A stretch of 64,000 nucleotides of DNA from Candidatus Zhuqueibacterota bacterium (GCA_003576975.1 QEVD01000025.1:1-64000), one strand, 5' to 3'; numbered from the stretch's first letter, positions 8,315 to 17,483 are shown. Translations and numbers: made by a program. Notes: generated by a model not told the origin, from the letters alone.

Positions 8315-9715
8315 ATGACTTTCCGAATCATTCACCGCTCTCTTTTCGAGAAACTCAGGATGAGAAACCGTAACGCGTTACGTCGAATGAGCTTGTTGCT
8401 CAACGGCATCAAGCCGGTGTTGGGGCGCACCATCGAAACCCTGCAAGCCGGGAGCCGAAAGCGGTTGAGCGCTTTCAAGGTTCATCTGAAAGAAACCTAC
8501 CCGGTGCTGAAACATTGGTTCGAAACGCTTCGGCGCAAAAGCCGTGAAGCGTGGCATTTTCTCAACACGTTCATACAGCCGATCCGGCTGCACTTGGGAC
8601 GTAAACGGATTCTGGCCGGAATACTCGCCGCGATGTTCCTGATGGCGGCCGGCGTCGCAATTGTTCGTTTAAAGTCGCCCGTGCCCACGGAAATTTATGA
8701 ACAAGCGCGCCTGGCCGTGAGTGAAGCGCGGCATCGCGAAGCCGCGAGCTATGCGCCAGAAGTGATGCAGCAAGCGGAGTATTACCTGGAGCAGGCGCGT
8801 GCCGCCTGGCAAAATGAAAATCGCAAATGGTTTTGGAATCGTGATTTTCAAGCGACGCATCAGTTTGCGGAAAGCGCGCAGATCTGCGCCCGCATTGCCG
8901 GCACGCTTGCCGTGGCGCGGCGCGACTCGCTGGAACTGCTCACCACCTTTGGCATTGCACGCTTGCAGCAAACTGTGGAAGACTTCCGTAACCAGGCCAA
9001 GCGCATTCCCGTCAACAAAGCGCTTTGGCAAAAATTTGTTGCCAGCGAGTTGATTGTTATTGAAAGCAAGTTTGCGCATTGGCGCCGGGATTTTCTCACG
9101 GCGAAAGCAAAATTGCAGACCGCCGAGCCGCTGGTGAACGGCGCATGGAGCACCACGAAAGCAACGCTGGAAGCTTATCTGCGCCAGGTGCCGATATGGC
9201 AACGCTGGGTGAATGAAACCATTGCGTGGTCGGCTGCAACCGACAGCACCGCGATTATCGTCGATAAAATGGCGCATCGCTGCTTTGTTTATACCGATGG
9301 CCAATTGCGCGCGGAATATCCCGTTGAGCTTGGCCCCGGGTGGCTCGGTCACAAACGTCAGCGCGGCGATAATGCAACCCCCGAGGGGCGCTATCGCGTG
9401 ATTAAGAAAAAAGCCGACAAACATACGATTTACTATAAGGCCTTGCAGATCGATTATCCCAATCACGAAGATCGCCAACGCTTTGGTGAGGCTCAGAAAA
9501 GAGGGGAATTGTCGCGTTTCGCCTCGATCGGGGGATTGATTGAAGTTCATGGAGAAGGCGGCAAAGGCGTGAATTGGACGGCCGGGTGCGTCGCATTGGA
9601 AAATCGCCATATGGATGAGATTTATGAGTGGTCGGTGGTGGGAACGCCGGTCACCATCGTGGGATCGCTGAAAGGGTTGCCCGCCAATGGTCACACGTCT
9701 ACGAGCGGAGATTGA
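8315..9715 (+). CDS. Membrane-anchored L,D-transpeptidase (YkuD) with DUF4398-like segment
   Basis: Predicted to make or use 3-3 peptidoglycan cross-links, or to attach proteins to the wall. The 466 residues comprise a basic cytoplasmic N-terminal part (1-98), one membrane helix (about 99-118), an Ala-rich helical segment (about 123-200: AVSEARHREAASYAPEVMQQ) resembling the upstream lipoprotein, a helical linker, then the YkuD domain from about 310. Catalytic signature: H412 in VHGEGG and C425 in NWTAGCVAL. Ser or Thr often precedes Gly-Cys in this family; here it is T-A-G-C. The start is uncertain (ATG 8315, alternative ATG 8360). Adjacent genes encode the lipoprotein and a second YkuD protein. 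Confidence 0.88.
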   Translation: MTFRIIHRSLFEKLRMRNRNALRRMSLLLNGIKPVLGRTIETLQAGSRKRLSAFKVHLKETYPVLKHWFETLRRKSREAWHFLNTFIQPIRLHLGRKRILAGILAAMFLMAAGVAIVRLKSPVPTEIYEQARLAVSEARHREAASYAPEVMQQAEYYLEQARAAWQNENRKWFWNRDFQATHQFAESAQICARIAGTLAVARRDSLELLTTFGIARLQQTVEDFRNQAKRIPVNKALWQKFVASELIVIESKFAHWRRDFLTAKAKLQTAEPLVNGAWSTTKATLEAYLRQVPIWQRWVNETIAWSAATDSTAIIVDKMAHRCFVYTDGQLRAEYPVELGPGWLGHKRQRGDNATPEGRYRVIKKKADKHTIYYKALQIDYPNHEDRQRFGEAQKRGELSRFASIGGLIEVHGEGGKGVNWTAGCVALENRHMDEIYEWSVVGTPVTIVGSLKGLPANGHTSTSGD

Positions 9716-9855
9716 CGCGAATCGATGAAGTAGCGGGTATGAAATACCCTTGCATGTGAAAACTGCTGTATTATTTTCTAGCTCAGTTTGCAATATCTTT
9801 GTGCACAATCTGCGATCAGGACGATCATTCAAGCTGAACGTAATTGCCAACAGCC

Positions 9856-10668
9856 ATGATAACGTCTAAGCACACTTCGCAGAACGCTGCTGAAGAAAAA
9901 AACAGCCGCCCAAGCCTTCACGCCGATTTGGCGCCAACCGATGAGGGCGTGTCTCCATTGGTTGCTGCGGATTCGCCGGCCTCGCCGCCTGCCTCGCCAG
10001 CTTCTACGTTGCGCGTGATTCTTTATGGCTTCCTCACCGGGCTTGTGCTCTCGATCATCATTCTTTTCACGGCGCCGGCGTTGCGTGAATGGGTCTTCGC
10101 CATCCTGCCGGAGTCGCAATTTTCGCTGGAAACGCGCACGATGGATATTGCAAAACTCAAACGAGAAATTCAGCAAGCGGAAAGACGGCTCAGCAGTTTG
10201 CAGAGAAAAATGAATGCGCTGATTCCGCGCCAGCCGTATCTCATTGTCAACTCTTCCGGCAATCGCATTTATGTGATGTCCGGAAACAAATTGATTCACG
10301 AAGGCCTGTGTTCCACCGGCAGCTATGTCTTGCTGAAAGCGCAAGACGATCGCCAGTGGATTTTCTCGACCCCGCGCGGCATGTTTCGCATTCAAGGCAA
10401 GATTAAAAACCCGGTCTGGCGTATGCCGGATTGGGCCTTTATTGAAGAAGGCCGGCCCGTGCCTCCGCCCAACTCACCGGAACGCTTTGAAGCGGGCGTG
10501 CTCGGCGATTACGCGCTATCTTTTGGCAACGGTTATTTGGTGCATGGCACACTTTATCAGCGCCTGCTCGGTATGCCGGTCACCCATGGCTGCGTGCGTT
10601 TAGGCGACGAAGATCTGCGCATTGTCTATCAAAATTTGGAACTGGGATCGAAAGTTTTTATCTACTGA
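9856..10668 (+). CDS. Second membrane-anchored L,D-transpeptidase (YkuD)
   Basis: A 270-residue inner-membrane-anchored protein. A Ser/Ala/Pro-rich N-terminus is followed by one membrane helix (about 52-73), a short coiled coil (IAKLKREIQQAERRLSSLQR), then the YkuD domain (about 125-270). Catalytic residues are clear: VHGT (His near 230) and THGCVRL (His244, Cys246, Arg248). This HGC-V-R motif is the standard one, unlike the more divergent motif of the preceding transpeptidase. ATG 9856 is preferred; the frame also opens at a TTG 12 nt earlier and no clear Shine-Dalgarno separates the two. Only 23 nt separate it from the next membrane protein. Confidence 0.9.
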   Translation: MITSKHTSQNAAEEKNSRPSLHADLAPTDEGVSPLVAADSPASPPASPASTLRVILYGFLTGLVLSIIILFTAPALREWVFAILPESQFSLETRTMDIAKLKREIQQAERRLSSLQRKMNALIPRQPYLIVNSSGNRIYVMSGNKLIHEGLCSTGSYVLLKAQDDRQWIFSTPRGMFRIQGKIKNPVWRMPDWAFIEEGRPVPPPNSPERFEAGVLGDYALSFGNGYLVHGTLYQRLLGMPVTHGCVRLGDEDLRIVYQNLELGSKVFIY

Positions 10669-10691
10669 ATTTCGGAGAATAGCGCAGCCCT

Positions 10692-11564
10692 GTGAGCAGC
10701 TTCTTGAAAAAAATTGGTAACGTTCTTGCCAAGCCCTTTATGCCTTTTGTACGCCTGCTGGCGGGTAATCGCAAACGGCAAATGCTCTTTTTCCTTTTTT
10801 TGCTTCCCCTGCCTCTCACACTGTTTGTTCTTGCCGTCGCACTGCCGGTTCGGCAGCACACCTTTGAAGAACCGCCGCCCGCCGCGATGATCGCTGATAC
10901 GACTCACCATGTCAGACTCAAAGAACCGGAGGACGAGGCAGAAAAACAGACGCTGGCACAACGGCGCTTGACGCTCGATATCGAAGAGGCATATTGGAAA
11001 GCCCGGCAGCAAATGAGCCGGGGCGATTCCATCGGGCTTGTGATTAATTTGACCGATAGTCTAGCCGCGTTGGAAGTCAAAGGTGTGCCGATGCGGCAGT
11101 GTAAGATCATTCGATACGAAATGAGCCGCGCATTGGATCACCTCCGCGCCAAAGGCCGCCTCCGCTTTTGGCTCGCCAGCCCTTTTGTTTTACAACGCGA
11201 GCTGGCCACGCTCCCGAAAGCGCCGATTCGTGTGATTGAAGCGCCTAAAGACACCATTGAAGCGGAGCAACGCAAGACTGAAATCTCGCTGGAGGATCGC
11301 GACGTACATTTTACCTGGGAATTCGACCGTAATCTCACCATTGTTGTGGAGCAGGAGCAAACGCCCTCGTGGGAGGGGCGGGTGCAAAAACTGTGGTATG
11401 ACACACAACGCACGTGGAACACGGCGCGCGCTGCGGCGGATTCGTTGTCACAAAAAACGCTGCCGCAACACCGGTTTTGGATTGCGCTGGAACTGCACCG
11501 CGACGACGCGAAGGCCATTTATCGCGCTCTGCCTCAAAAGGCGATGTTAGCGCTGCATTTGTGA
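10692..11564 (+). CDS. Membrane-anchored protein of the transpeptidase cluster, function unknown
   Basis: I do not recognise a named family. The 290-residue product (GTG start; GGAG about 15 nt upstream) has a basic N-terminus, one strong membrane helix (about residues 34-55, FFLFLLPLPLTLFVLAVALP) and a large periplasmic part. That part contains a charged helical segment (EEAYWKARQQMSRGDSIGLV) and a C-terminal half rich in aromatic and charged residues. It has no Cys-His catalytic motif, so it is not another YkuD enzyme. It probably shares a transcript with the preceding L,D-transpeptidase, and co-location suggests an accessory role in wall remodelling. That is inference from context only. 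Confidence 0.65.
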   Translation: MSSFLKKIGNVLAKPFMPFVRLLAGNRKRQMLFFLFLLPLPLTLFVLAVALPVRQHTFEEPPPAAMIADTTHHVRLKEPEDEAEKQTLAQRRLTLDIEEAYWKARQQMSRGDSIGLVINLTDSLAALEVKGVPMRQCKIIRYEMSRALDHLRAKGRLRFWLASPFVLQRELATLPKAPIRVIEAPKDTIEAEQRKTEISLEDRDVHFTWEFDRNLTIVVEQEQTPSWEGRVQKLWYDTQRTWNTARAAADSLSQKTLPQHRFWIALELHRDDAKAIYRALPQKAMLALHL

Positions 11565-11845
11565 AAGCAAATCTCTTTGGCGCCCGTCTCAAGTCATCCC
11601 CCCGCCGTTATCCCAAGACAAAAAAGAGTCGCCCGGCTTCCGTCAATCCGTTTTTGGATCGGGTAGAAGTTTTTGCAATACGATCAAATCAATATTGTCC
11701 CGCGTTCTTTTTTTGCTATCTTGTGACCATGCAGGAAGCGGCACGAGCTTGGTTTTGAATAGCCGCAGGATCACGAAAACATTGAACCAGTAACGTGGAT
11801 GCAACGTGACGCAAGCATCGAATTTCACCCCGCGCAATCACGCGT

Positions 11846-12439
11846 TTGCAATACATGTCCGGGGATTGGGATGTTGATCAACGCATGCCCTCCAATCTGC
11901 TCAACTCGTTGATTGAGTACACCACCGTCGAGGTTGATCCCCACGAAAAAATCGTTTCGCTCGCCGATCCGGAAATGCTGTACGCGCCTTTTTGTTATCT
12001 CTCCGGTCACAAACTCGTGCAATTTGCGCAACGGGAGGCGGATCATTTTGAGAAATATGTGCGTCACGGCGGCTTTGTTTTCGTTGATGACTGCAATCAT
12101 GACATTGACGGATTATTTGCGCAATCCTTTGAAACCCAAATGGCGGAGATTTTTGGCAAGGAGGCGCTGCAAAAAATACCGAATGATCATGAACTCTATC
12201 ATGCGTTTTTTGATTTTAATAATGGCCCGCCAACCACCTCGTTCGAGTTGAACGGCTGGGGCGATGATCTTGTGCATGACTATCTCAAAGCCATCATCAT
12301 CGACAACAGGATTGCTGTGTTGTACAGCAATAAAGATTACGGCTGTGAATGGGACTATGATTTTCGCAACAAGCGTTGGCTGGCGGAGGACAATACGAAA
12401 TTCGGCGTGAATATTGTGATGTATGCGATGGCTGCTTGA
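11846..12439 (+). CDS. DUF4159-family protein, 5' end probably frameshifted
   Basis: The 197-residue frame reads GDWDVDQRMPSNLLNSLIEY, then FVFVDDCNHDIDGLFAQSFE, SFELNGWGDDLVHDYLK and VLYSNKDYGCEWDYDFRNKR, a pattern I associate with DUF4159 proteins of unknown function. The fold resembles a glutamine-amidotransferase-like Rossmann domain. No signal peptide is in frame. The first codon is TTG (11846) with an ATG at 11855, and neither has a Shine-Dalgarno. In other frames just upstream, ATG 11799 encodes MQRDASIEF and bases 11827-11847 encode TPRNHAF, which looks like the missing N-terminus split over three frames. The annotated start is therefore unreliable. Confidence 0.7.
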   Translation: MQYMSGDWDVDQRMPSNLLNSLIEYTTVEVDPHEKIVSLADPEMLYAPFCYLSGHKLVQFAQREADHFEKYVRHGGFVFVDDCNHDIDGLFAQSFETQMAEIFGKEALQKIPNDHELYHAFFDFNNGPPTTSFELNGWGDDLVHDYLKAIIIDNRIAVLYSNKDYGCEWDYDFRNKRWLAEDNTKFGVNIVMYAMAA

Positions 12440-12460
12440 GGTTCTAATGGCGAAGGATGT

Positions 12461-13234
12461 ATGCCGCTTGAAATTCTAGTCAAAAGCCTCATTGCCGGCC
12501 TGTTGGCGAGCCTGGCCTGCGGCTTGGGCGCGTTGCCCTTGTTGCTCAAGCATTTTGACTTGCAGAAGCACACCGGCCTCGGCTACGGCTTTGCCGGCGG
12601 TTTGATGCTTGCCGCTTCGGTTTATAATCTCATTCTGCCGGGCTTGCAAATGGCGCAGCCGGAGATGAGCCTCTCAAGGGTTGCGCCCGTGCTCGCCGGC
12701 ATCCTGCTCGGGTCGGTATTTTTGTGGAGTTCGAATCGTTATTTGAGTGAAGAACGCCTGAGCCAGGCTTCGTGGAAACGCTGGGGCGGGCGTACGGAAA
12801 TTCTCATCTTTCTCGCGATGAGTATACACAGCATTCCTGAAGGGGTTGCCGTGGGTGTGGGGTATGCTTCGGAAGAACTTTACTCGACTCATCTGGGTTC
12901 CTACATCGCGCTTGCCATTGGCATTCACAATATTCCAGAAGGCCTGGCCGTGGCATTGCCCATGCGCGCCACGGGCGCAAGCATTATGCGTTGTTTCTGG
13001 GCTGCGGTGCTCACGAGCCTGCCGCAACCGATTGCGGCGCTGCCGGCCGCCATGGCTTCCTGGTTTTTTCAGCCGCTGATGCCCGTGCTCATGGGGTTCG
13101 CTGCGGGCGCCATGATGTTTCTCATACTGCTTGAAATTATTCCTGACGCTCTGCACGATGAAAAGCCCGCAAAAATTGCCTGGGCGTTTACATATGGGTT
13201 TTGCTTGATGCTGCTTGTGCAAGTTTTGTTGTAA
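12461..13234 (+). CDS. ZIP-family divalent metal transporter
   Basis: Inner-membrane transporter for Zn2+ or related metals (ZupT/ZIP type). The 257 residues form about eight hydrophobic helices. The metal-binding helices carry the family motifs HSIPEGVAVGVGYASEE and HNIPEGLAVALPMRAT, the two HNxPEG-type elements of helices 4 and 5. The C-terminal part has the LEIIPDALHDE stretch. The ATG at 12461 is preceded by AAGGA. It begins 21 nt after the DUF4159 gene and may be cotranscribed with it. Metal specificity cannot be read from the sequence. Confidence 0.9.
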   Translation: MPLEILVKSLIAGLLASLACGLGALPLLLKHFDLQKHTGLGYGFAGGLMLAASVYNLILPGLQMAQPEMSLSRVAPVLAGILLGSVFLWSSNRYLSEERLSQASWKRWGGRTEILIFLAMSIHSIPEGVAVGVGYASEELYSTHLGSYIALAIGIHNIPEGLAVALPMRATGASIMRCFWAAVLTSLPQPIAALPAAMASWFFQPLMPVLMGFAAGAMMFLILLEIIPDALHDEKPAKIAWAFTYGFCLMLLVQVLL

Positions 13235-13557
13235 CTCGCCCAGAGTTTACACCTCAAATCCCAACCGCAAATTTTTTCCTGCCTCCAGCCCTCCTCCGCG
13301 ATGGCCAAAAATTTGCATCCGTGAAGCCGGGTTATTTGGGATCAGTCCCGGGCATGTTGGCCCGCCTGCTTATCGCTTAGGTTAATTTACAAGTTGTGTT
13401 TCTGCAGGCCTTGCTCGCGAAAACGATTTGACTGCCCCGCCTGGCACTCAATTTCATTTTTGCATTTAGCTGCTCCAGGTCAATACGATTGATCACAACC
13501 GCTTACAGCTCGACCCGGAAAAATCGTCTGCGTGTCCAACCTGAATCGAAGCGTGAA
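13235..13557. other. Intergenic region, no gene seen
   Basis: No convincing gene. GCAAATTTTT near 13266 can pair with AAAAATTTGC near 13306 across a loop of nearly 30 nt, a possible weak terminator for the transporter gene. TTGCAT and TACGAT near 13463-13492 (18-nt spacer) form a weak promoter candidate for the next gene. Confidence 0.35.
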
Positions 13558-14184
13558 ATGTATTTTCGTGCAATTGCTGTGAGCCTTCTTTGGCTTTGCC
13601 CATCTGTTTCCGTGCTCGCCCAACATAATCAGGCACAATTTCCATGGTTTGTAACGGCTCAGGTTTTGGCCGCTCGTTTTCATGCAGATCTGGGTTATGA
13701 AGCAGGAGAAGGCGTGGCCGTCGCTGTGGGGCGTTCGCTTGTCGGCACTCGGCTGGCCGTTGTTTTTGGCTTTTCTCATGCGCGCACAACAAAGTCTTTG
13801 GTGCTGATCGATGGCGAACATGAAACCGGTGCAGCCGCATATCAAGTTTTTGTGGCCACGCGTGCGGCGCTGCAACCGGCAAAGGTTTTGCCTGTGGAGG
13901 TTTTTGTTGATCTCCAAACTGGCTGGCTGCATTTACGCCCGCGCGCCTTTCGTTTTGCGGCAGGCGCTTTGGGTGAAATCACCCTGCAGCCGCCGCATGA
14001 AAACAAATTCGCACCGGCTTGGGGGGCGGGTCTGCGCTGGCGTTTGAGCTCACGCTTCTCAGCGTTGGCGGAGGTGAAACAACATTTCGTCAGAGGCGCG
14101 ATTGCTGAATTGGAGCGCAATTCGACGCGCCCGGCCTGGCGGCCTTTTTATCAATGGGGTGCGGGGTTTTCCGCGGCATTTTGA
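13558..14184 (+). CDS. Secreted, probable outer-membrane beta-barrel protein
   Basis: A 208-residue exported protein. The signal peptide MYFRAIAVSLLWLCPSVSVLAQ sets the start at ATG 13558; the open frame upstream has no signal character. The mature part has alternating hydrophobic/polar beta strands, paired Gly residues and a Phe at the very C-terminus (GAGFSAAF), the usual signature of a small barrel read by the Bam machinery. No enzymatic motif. It is the first of three consecutive small envelope genes (to 15598), each with a signal peptide. Family not identified. Confidence 0.65.
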   Translation: MYFRAIAVSLLWLCPSVSVLAQHNQAQFPWFVTAQVLAARFHADLGYEAGEGVAVAVGRSLVGTRLAVVFGFSHARTTKSLVLIDGEHETGAAAYQVFVATRAALQPAKVLPVEVFVDLQTGWLHLRPRAFRFAAGALGEITLQPPHENKFAPAWGAGLRWRLSSRFSALAEVKQHFVRGAIAELERNSTRPAWRPFYQWGAGFSAAF

Positions 14185-14226
14185 ATACATGACTATTGAT
14201 CGCAACACGACGGTGCTTGAGTATCC

Positions 14227-14982
14227 ATGAATCGGTTTTGCCGCACACAAGAATTGTTAAAGCGTGGCGTATATTGCGCTGTGCTCATAATGTTGGGATG
14301 CAATTTTACAGCGCAGGCGCAAATCGCTGTGTTGAAAGATAAAGAAACGCCATTATATGAAATGCCGAGCACGACGAGTCGCAAACTCGCCATACTTGCA
14401 GCGGGCGATACGGTGCGTGTTCTGCAGAATCGCGGTTTGTGGATTCAACTTGCGAGTCGTGATGAGCGCAAAGGCTGGATTTATTTGGGGAAGAATCCGG
14501 AGCTGAATCGCAAACCGAAGCGCCCGGCCACGTTGTGGACGCCGGAGCCGTTGCCGCCCGGCGGCATCTCGTTCCACCTTGGCGCTTTCAGCAGTGCGTT
14601 TACTTATGTGGGAAAAATTTCGTATCGCAATCTGCCGCGGATGGATATTGAAACCACATTGCAATACGCCACCAGCAAGGTCGCTTCATTTTATCTTTTG
14701 TATGGGAATGTGCGATATCTCAGGCCGCTCAAGCCGCGCTACGATGGATGGTTGACGGCGGGCGCCGGCGTGATCAACACCGTACCCCTGAGCGCGGCGA
14801 ACAATGACGCGCGTTCGAATATGGTTATCAACTATGGTCTGGGAGTGCAACGCCATTTGCGCGGCAACAATTGGCTGCGCGCAGATTTGCGCCAATTTAA
14901 CGCCTTCGCCAATCAGGGTTTGGTTAATTTTGTGGAATTCACGGTGGGCATCACCATCGGCGTTGATTGGTCAAAGATCTAA
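14227..14982 (+). CDS. Exported protein with bacterial SH3 domain and barrel-like C-terminus
   Basis: A 251-residue exported protein with a signal peptide ending near TAQAQ (about residue 32). Next comes a bacterial SH3 domain (about 33-95: LYEMPSTTSRKLAILAAGDT, VRVLQNRGLWIQL, KGWIYLGKN). SH3 domains of this type often bind peptidoglycan or mediate protein contacts. After a Pro-rich linker (about 96-118) comes a strand-rich region ending in VEFTVGITIGVDWSKI, compatible with an outer-membrane barrel. That combination would bridge wall and outer membrane, which is inference. The gene begins 42 nt after the previous one and is probably in the same transcript. Confidence 0.65.
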   Translation: MNRFCRTQELLKRGVYCAVLIMLGCNFTAQAQIAVLKDKETPLYEMPSTTSRKLAILAAGDTVRVLQNRGLWIQLASRDERKGWIYLGKNPELNRKPKRPATLWTPEPLPPGGISFHLGAFSSAFTYVGKISYRNLPRMDIETTLQYATSKVASFYLLYGNVRYLRPLKPRYDGWLTAGAGVINTVPLSAANNDARSNMVINYGLGVQRHLRGNNWLRADLRQFNAFANQGLVNFVEFTVGITIGVDWSKI

Positions 14983-15046
14983 GCCTGTTGAAGCCAACCT
15001 CAAGCCTGGCCAATGCGGATAATTTGTTGAATCGTAAGGACAACGG

Positions 15047-15598
15047 ATGAACGGAAGAAGAAATCTTAAACTCTGTGTGGTACTGGCAATGATGTTCTTG
15101 GGCATGAATGCGGGTTTCAGTCAGACGCCTTCAGCGTCCGTGCATGAAATCGCGCCTTATATCGGCTTCTATGCCCCTGATCGTTTTGAAACATCGTTTA
15201 ATGTAGGATTGCGCTATTTTTACAGTATTGATCGCCGTTTTGGCGTGGGGGCCGTTTTGGGATTCGCCCGCGCCCAACAGGAATTCCTCAAGCGGCAATT
15301 GGACGGTGCCGCCTTGGTGGCCGGTTCAGATCGCGTGGTATTTCATGGCGCGCGCGCCGTTCAATATTTCCCCAGCGGCAAAGTCGAACCGTACCTTGCC
15401 TTTCATCTCGGATTGACGCGATTCTATGGCGAGAACAGCCTCACCTATGGATTTGGCGCGGGCACGAAAGTCGCCATCAATCAAAAATTTTCTTTCCGTT
15501 ACGAATTTTTCAACTACATCTTCAGCAATGGCCGCGACGCCGCGGCGTGGACCAACAAGAACATCGAAGTCGCGTTCATGCTCGGTTACCACTTGTGA
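15047..15598 (+). CDS. Small outer-membrane beta-barrel protein
   Basis: A 183-residue exported protein. The signal peptide runs to about residue 27 (LGMNAGFSQ). The mature part alternates hydrophobic and polar residues in at least eight strands (APYIGFYAPDRF, FNVGLRYFYSIDRRFGVGAV, EPYLAFHLGLTRFYG, FSFRYEFFNYIFSNG) and ends in AFMLGYHL, like the OmpW/OprF-type small barrels of the beta-barrel superfamily. No conserved catalytic residues. Third in the 13558-15598 series and followed by a hairpin that probably ends the transcript. Confidence 0.7.
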   Translation: MNGRRNLKLCVVLAMMFLGMNAGFSQTPSASVHEIAPYIGFYAPDRFETSFNVGLRYFYSIDRRFGVGAVLGFARAQQEFLKRQLDGAALVAGSDRVVFHGARAVQYFPSGKVEPYLAFHLGLTRFYGENSLTYGFGAGTKVAINQKFSFRYEFFNYIFSNGRDAAAWTNKNIEVAFMLGYHL

Positions 15599-15611
15599 TG
15601 AAGTAAATGAG

Positions 15612-15638
15612 TTCAGCCACGGCCTCGCCGTGGCTGAA
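15612..15638. terminator. Bidirectional terminator between convergent genes
   Basis: Perfect 11-bp stem TTCAGCCACGG/CCGTGGCTGAA with 5-nt loop, between the converging barrel gene and GH13 gene. The U-tract is weak on either side. Confidence 0.6.
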
Positions 15639-15654
15639 TGGGGCATCATAAAAT

Positions 15655-17433
15655 TCACGCCCGCCGAATTAATATCCTGCCTGATTTTGCTTTCAAGTCG
15701 ACTTCGAGCTGCTCACCATTCGAGGCGAACCGATGATTATCTTCGAGGAGATCACCATAAACGCTGTTTTGAAGCGCCGGCACAATGACGCGCTGATCTG
15801 CGCCGCTGTTGTTGACGACCACAACCATATTTTCATTTTCATGTGATCGTGAAAAAGCCAGCAGATCGCGCGCATCATCCGCGAGCAGTGTATGATAATT
15901 GCCGACCTGCAGCGCCGGATGGGTGTTGCGCACACGAATGAGCTTGCGATAATGCTCAAAAAGATCCTGATCGAATGCAACCGTTTCGGGATGTGCGCGC
16001 TGTTCGCCGTTTGGCAAGTAGCCGGCCTCGGCGTAGTCCAGATCCTCCCACACCATCGGCTTGCGGCAACTGGGATCATTCGCGCCCCACATGCCGGCTT
16101 CCGTGCCATAATAAATCATGGGCGCGCCGAGGTACGTCATTTGAAACAGCGCGAGCAGCTTTTGCACTTGGCGTTCTGCCGCATTCGGCTTGCGCCCGTC
16201 ATAGTCGGCGCCGTTGCCGCATGACCATTTGTAATAGTCCATCCAGTCACGCATCGTTCTCTTGTCGCGGTTGATAATGCGTGAGACAAAACGATCGGTA
16301 TCATGGCTGTCGAGCAGATTTTGCATGACATAAGCCACGTCGCGCGGAAACGCCTCGCGCAACTCGCGCAAGCGCCGGTCGAATTCGCCTGCCGGTATGC
16401 GCGTGCGTTCATTCATAAAATATTCTGAACAGGCAAATGTGAAGTTGTAATTCATCACAGCGTCGAATTCATCGCCTTGCAGGTAGGGCTGCAATTCAGC
16501 AATCGGATCGATCAATTCACCCGTGAGATAAGCCTCCGGATTGATGTTCTTCACGTGCTCGCGCCAGCGTTTCCAAAACTGATGATGCACACACGCGGCA
16601 ACATCGAGCCGCCAGCCGTCAATGCCGTCGCCGGGATCGCCGTCGTTGTTGGGATCCATCCAGCGCTTGGTGATAGCGAAAATATAGTCGCGCGGCCCGG
16701 TAACGATGCCGTTTTCATCCTGCCGCCATTCCGGCAACTCTTTCAATGACCACCAGCCTTGATACTGGAAACTCTCGCCGGTTTTGGCGTTCTGCCATGA
16801 AAGTATTTTGAACCAATCGCGATAACGGGAAGCCTGCTGGCGCTGCGCCACATCGCGAAATGCCCAATGATTCAAGCCAATGTGATTGAACACGCCGTCG
16901 AAAATGATGCGCATGCCGCGGCGATGCACTTCGTTGATCAGATGCAGCATCAAGCGGTCCGCGGACGTCCATTTCCAGGTCGTCGGGTCATGGCCGGTTT
17001 CGCTTGCAATGATCTTGCGGTCCCATTCCGGATCCGGGCCAAAATTCGGATCAATGTGATGATACGTGGCGGCGTCGTATTTGTGCATGGAAGGCGATTC
17101 AAAGACCGGCGTTAAATAGATCGCATTGATGCCGAGCTTCTGCAAGTAATCGAGTTTATCCAGTATGCCCTGCAAATCGCCGCCGTAACGCCGGCGCTGT
17201 AAATTGAACCAAATATCTTTTCCATTTTTGCGTTCATACGGTTGCAGCTCATACCAATCCGCGGTCCAGGGATGAATTTGCCACGGCGAAGAGGTGTCAT
17301 GCGGATATGCGCCTTCAATATCGTTTATGGTTGGATCATTCTTGGGATCGCCATTGCGAAACCGTTCGGGAAAAATTTGATACCAAACCGCACGTTTTGC
17401 CCATTCCGGCGCAGAGAAGGTGTTGCTTTTCAC
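15655..17433 (-). CDS. Glycoside hydrolase family 13 enzyme (cyclomaltodextrinase/neopullulanase-like)
   Basis: Hydrolyses alpha-1,4 (and perhaps alpha-1,6) glucans or cyclodextrins. The protein is 592 residues from the GTG at 17433. It starts at WAKRAVWYQIFPERFRNGDP and has the (beta/alpha)8 barrel with all GH13 regions: DGVFNH, GWRLDVAA (nucleophile D277), LTGELID (acid/base E306) and LLDSHD (D378 stabiliser), followed by a C-terminal beta domain. No signal peptide, so cytoplasmic. GTG is chosen because AGGA sits 7 nt upstream and family similarity begins there; the frame is open to 17502. The short N-terminus without a full starch-binding domain leaves exact substrate open. Confidence 0.93.
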   Translation of the reverse strand: MKSNTFSAPEWAKRAVWYQIFPERFRNGDPKNDPTINDIEGAYPHDTSSPWQIHPWTADWYELQPYERKNGKDIWFNLQRRRYGGDLQGILDKLDYLQKLGINAIYLTPVFESPSMHKYDAATYHHIDPNFGPDPEWDRKIIASETGHDPTTWKWTSADRLMLHLINEVHRRGMRIIFDGVFNHIGLNHWAFRDVAQRQQASRYRDWFKILSWQNAKTGESFQYQGWWSLKELPEWRQDENGIVTGPRDYIFAITKRWMDPNNDGDPGDGIDGWRLDVAACVHHQFWKRWREHVKNINPEAYLTGELIDPIAELQPYLQGDEFDAVMNYNFTFACSEYFMNERTRIPAGEFDRRLRELREAFPRDVAYVMQNLLDSHDTDRFVSRIINRDKRTMRDWMDYYKWSCGNGADYDGRKPNAAERQVQKLLALFQMTYLGAPMIYYGTEAGMWGANDPSCRKPMVWEDLDYAEAGYLPNGEQRAHPETVAFDQDLFEHYRKLIRVRNTHPALQVGNYHTLLADDARDLLAFSRSHENENMVVVVNNSGADQRVIVPALQNSVYGDLLEDNHRFASNGEQLEVDLKAKSGRILIRRA

Positions 17434-17483
17434 GAGGAGTTCCTTTAATTGACCAGTGTTGCACGGCATTCGTAGAAAGGCCG

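Noticed and set aside
8669-9850. 393-codon minus-strand open frame opposite the YkuD gene
   Set aside because: Shadow of the plus-strand gene, which has catalytic motifs and membrane anchor.
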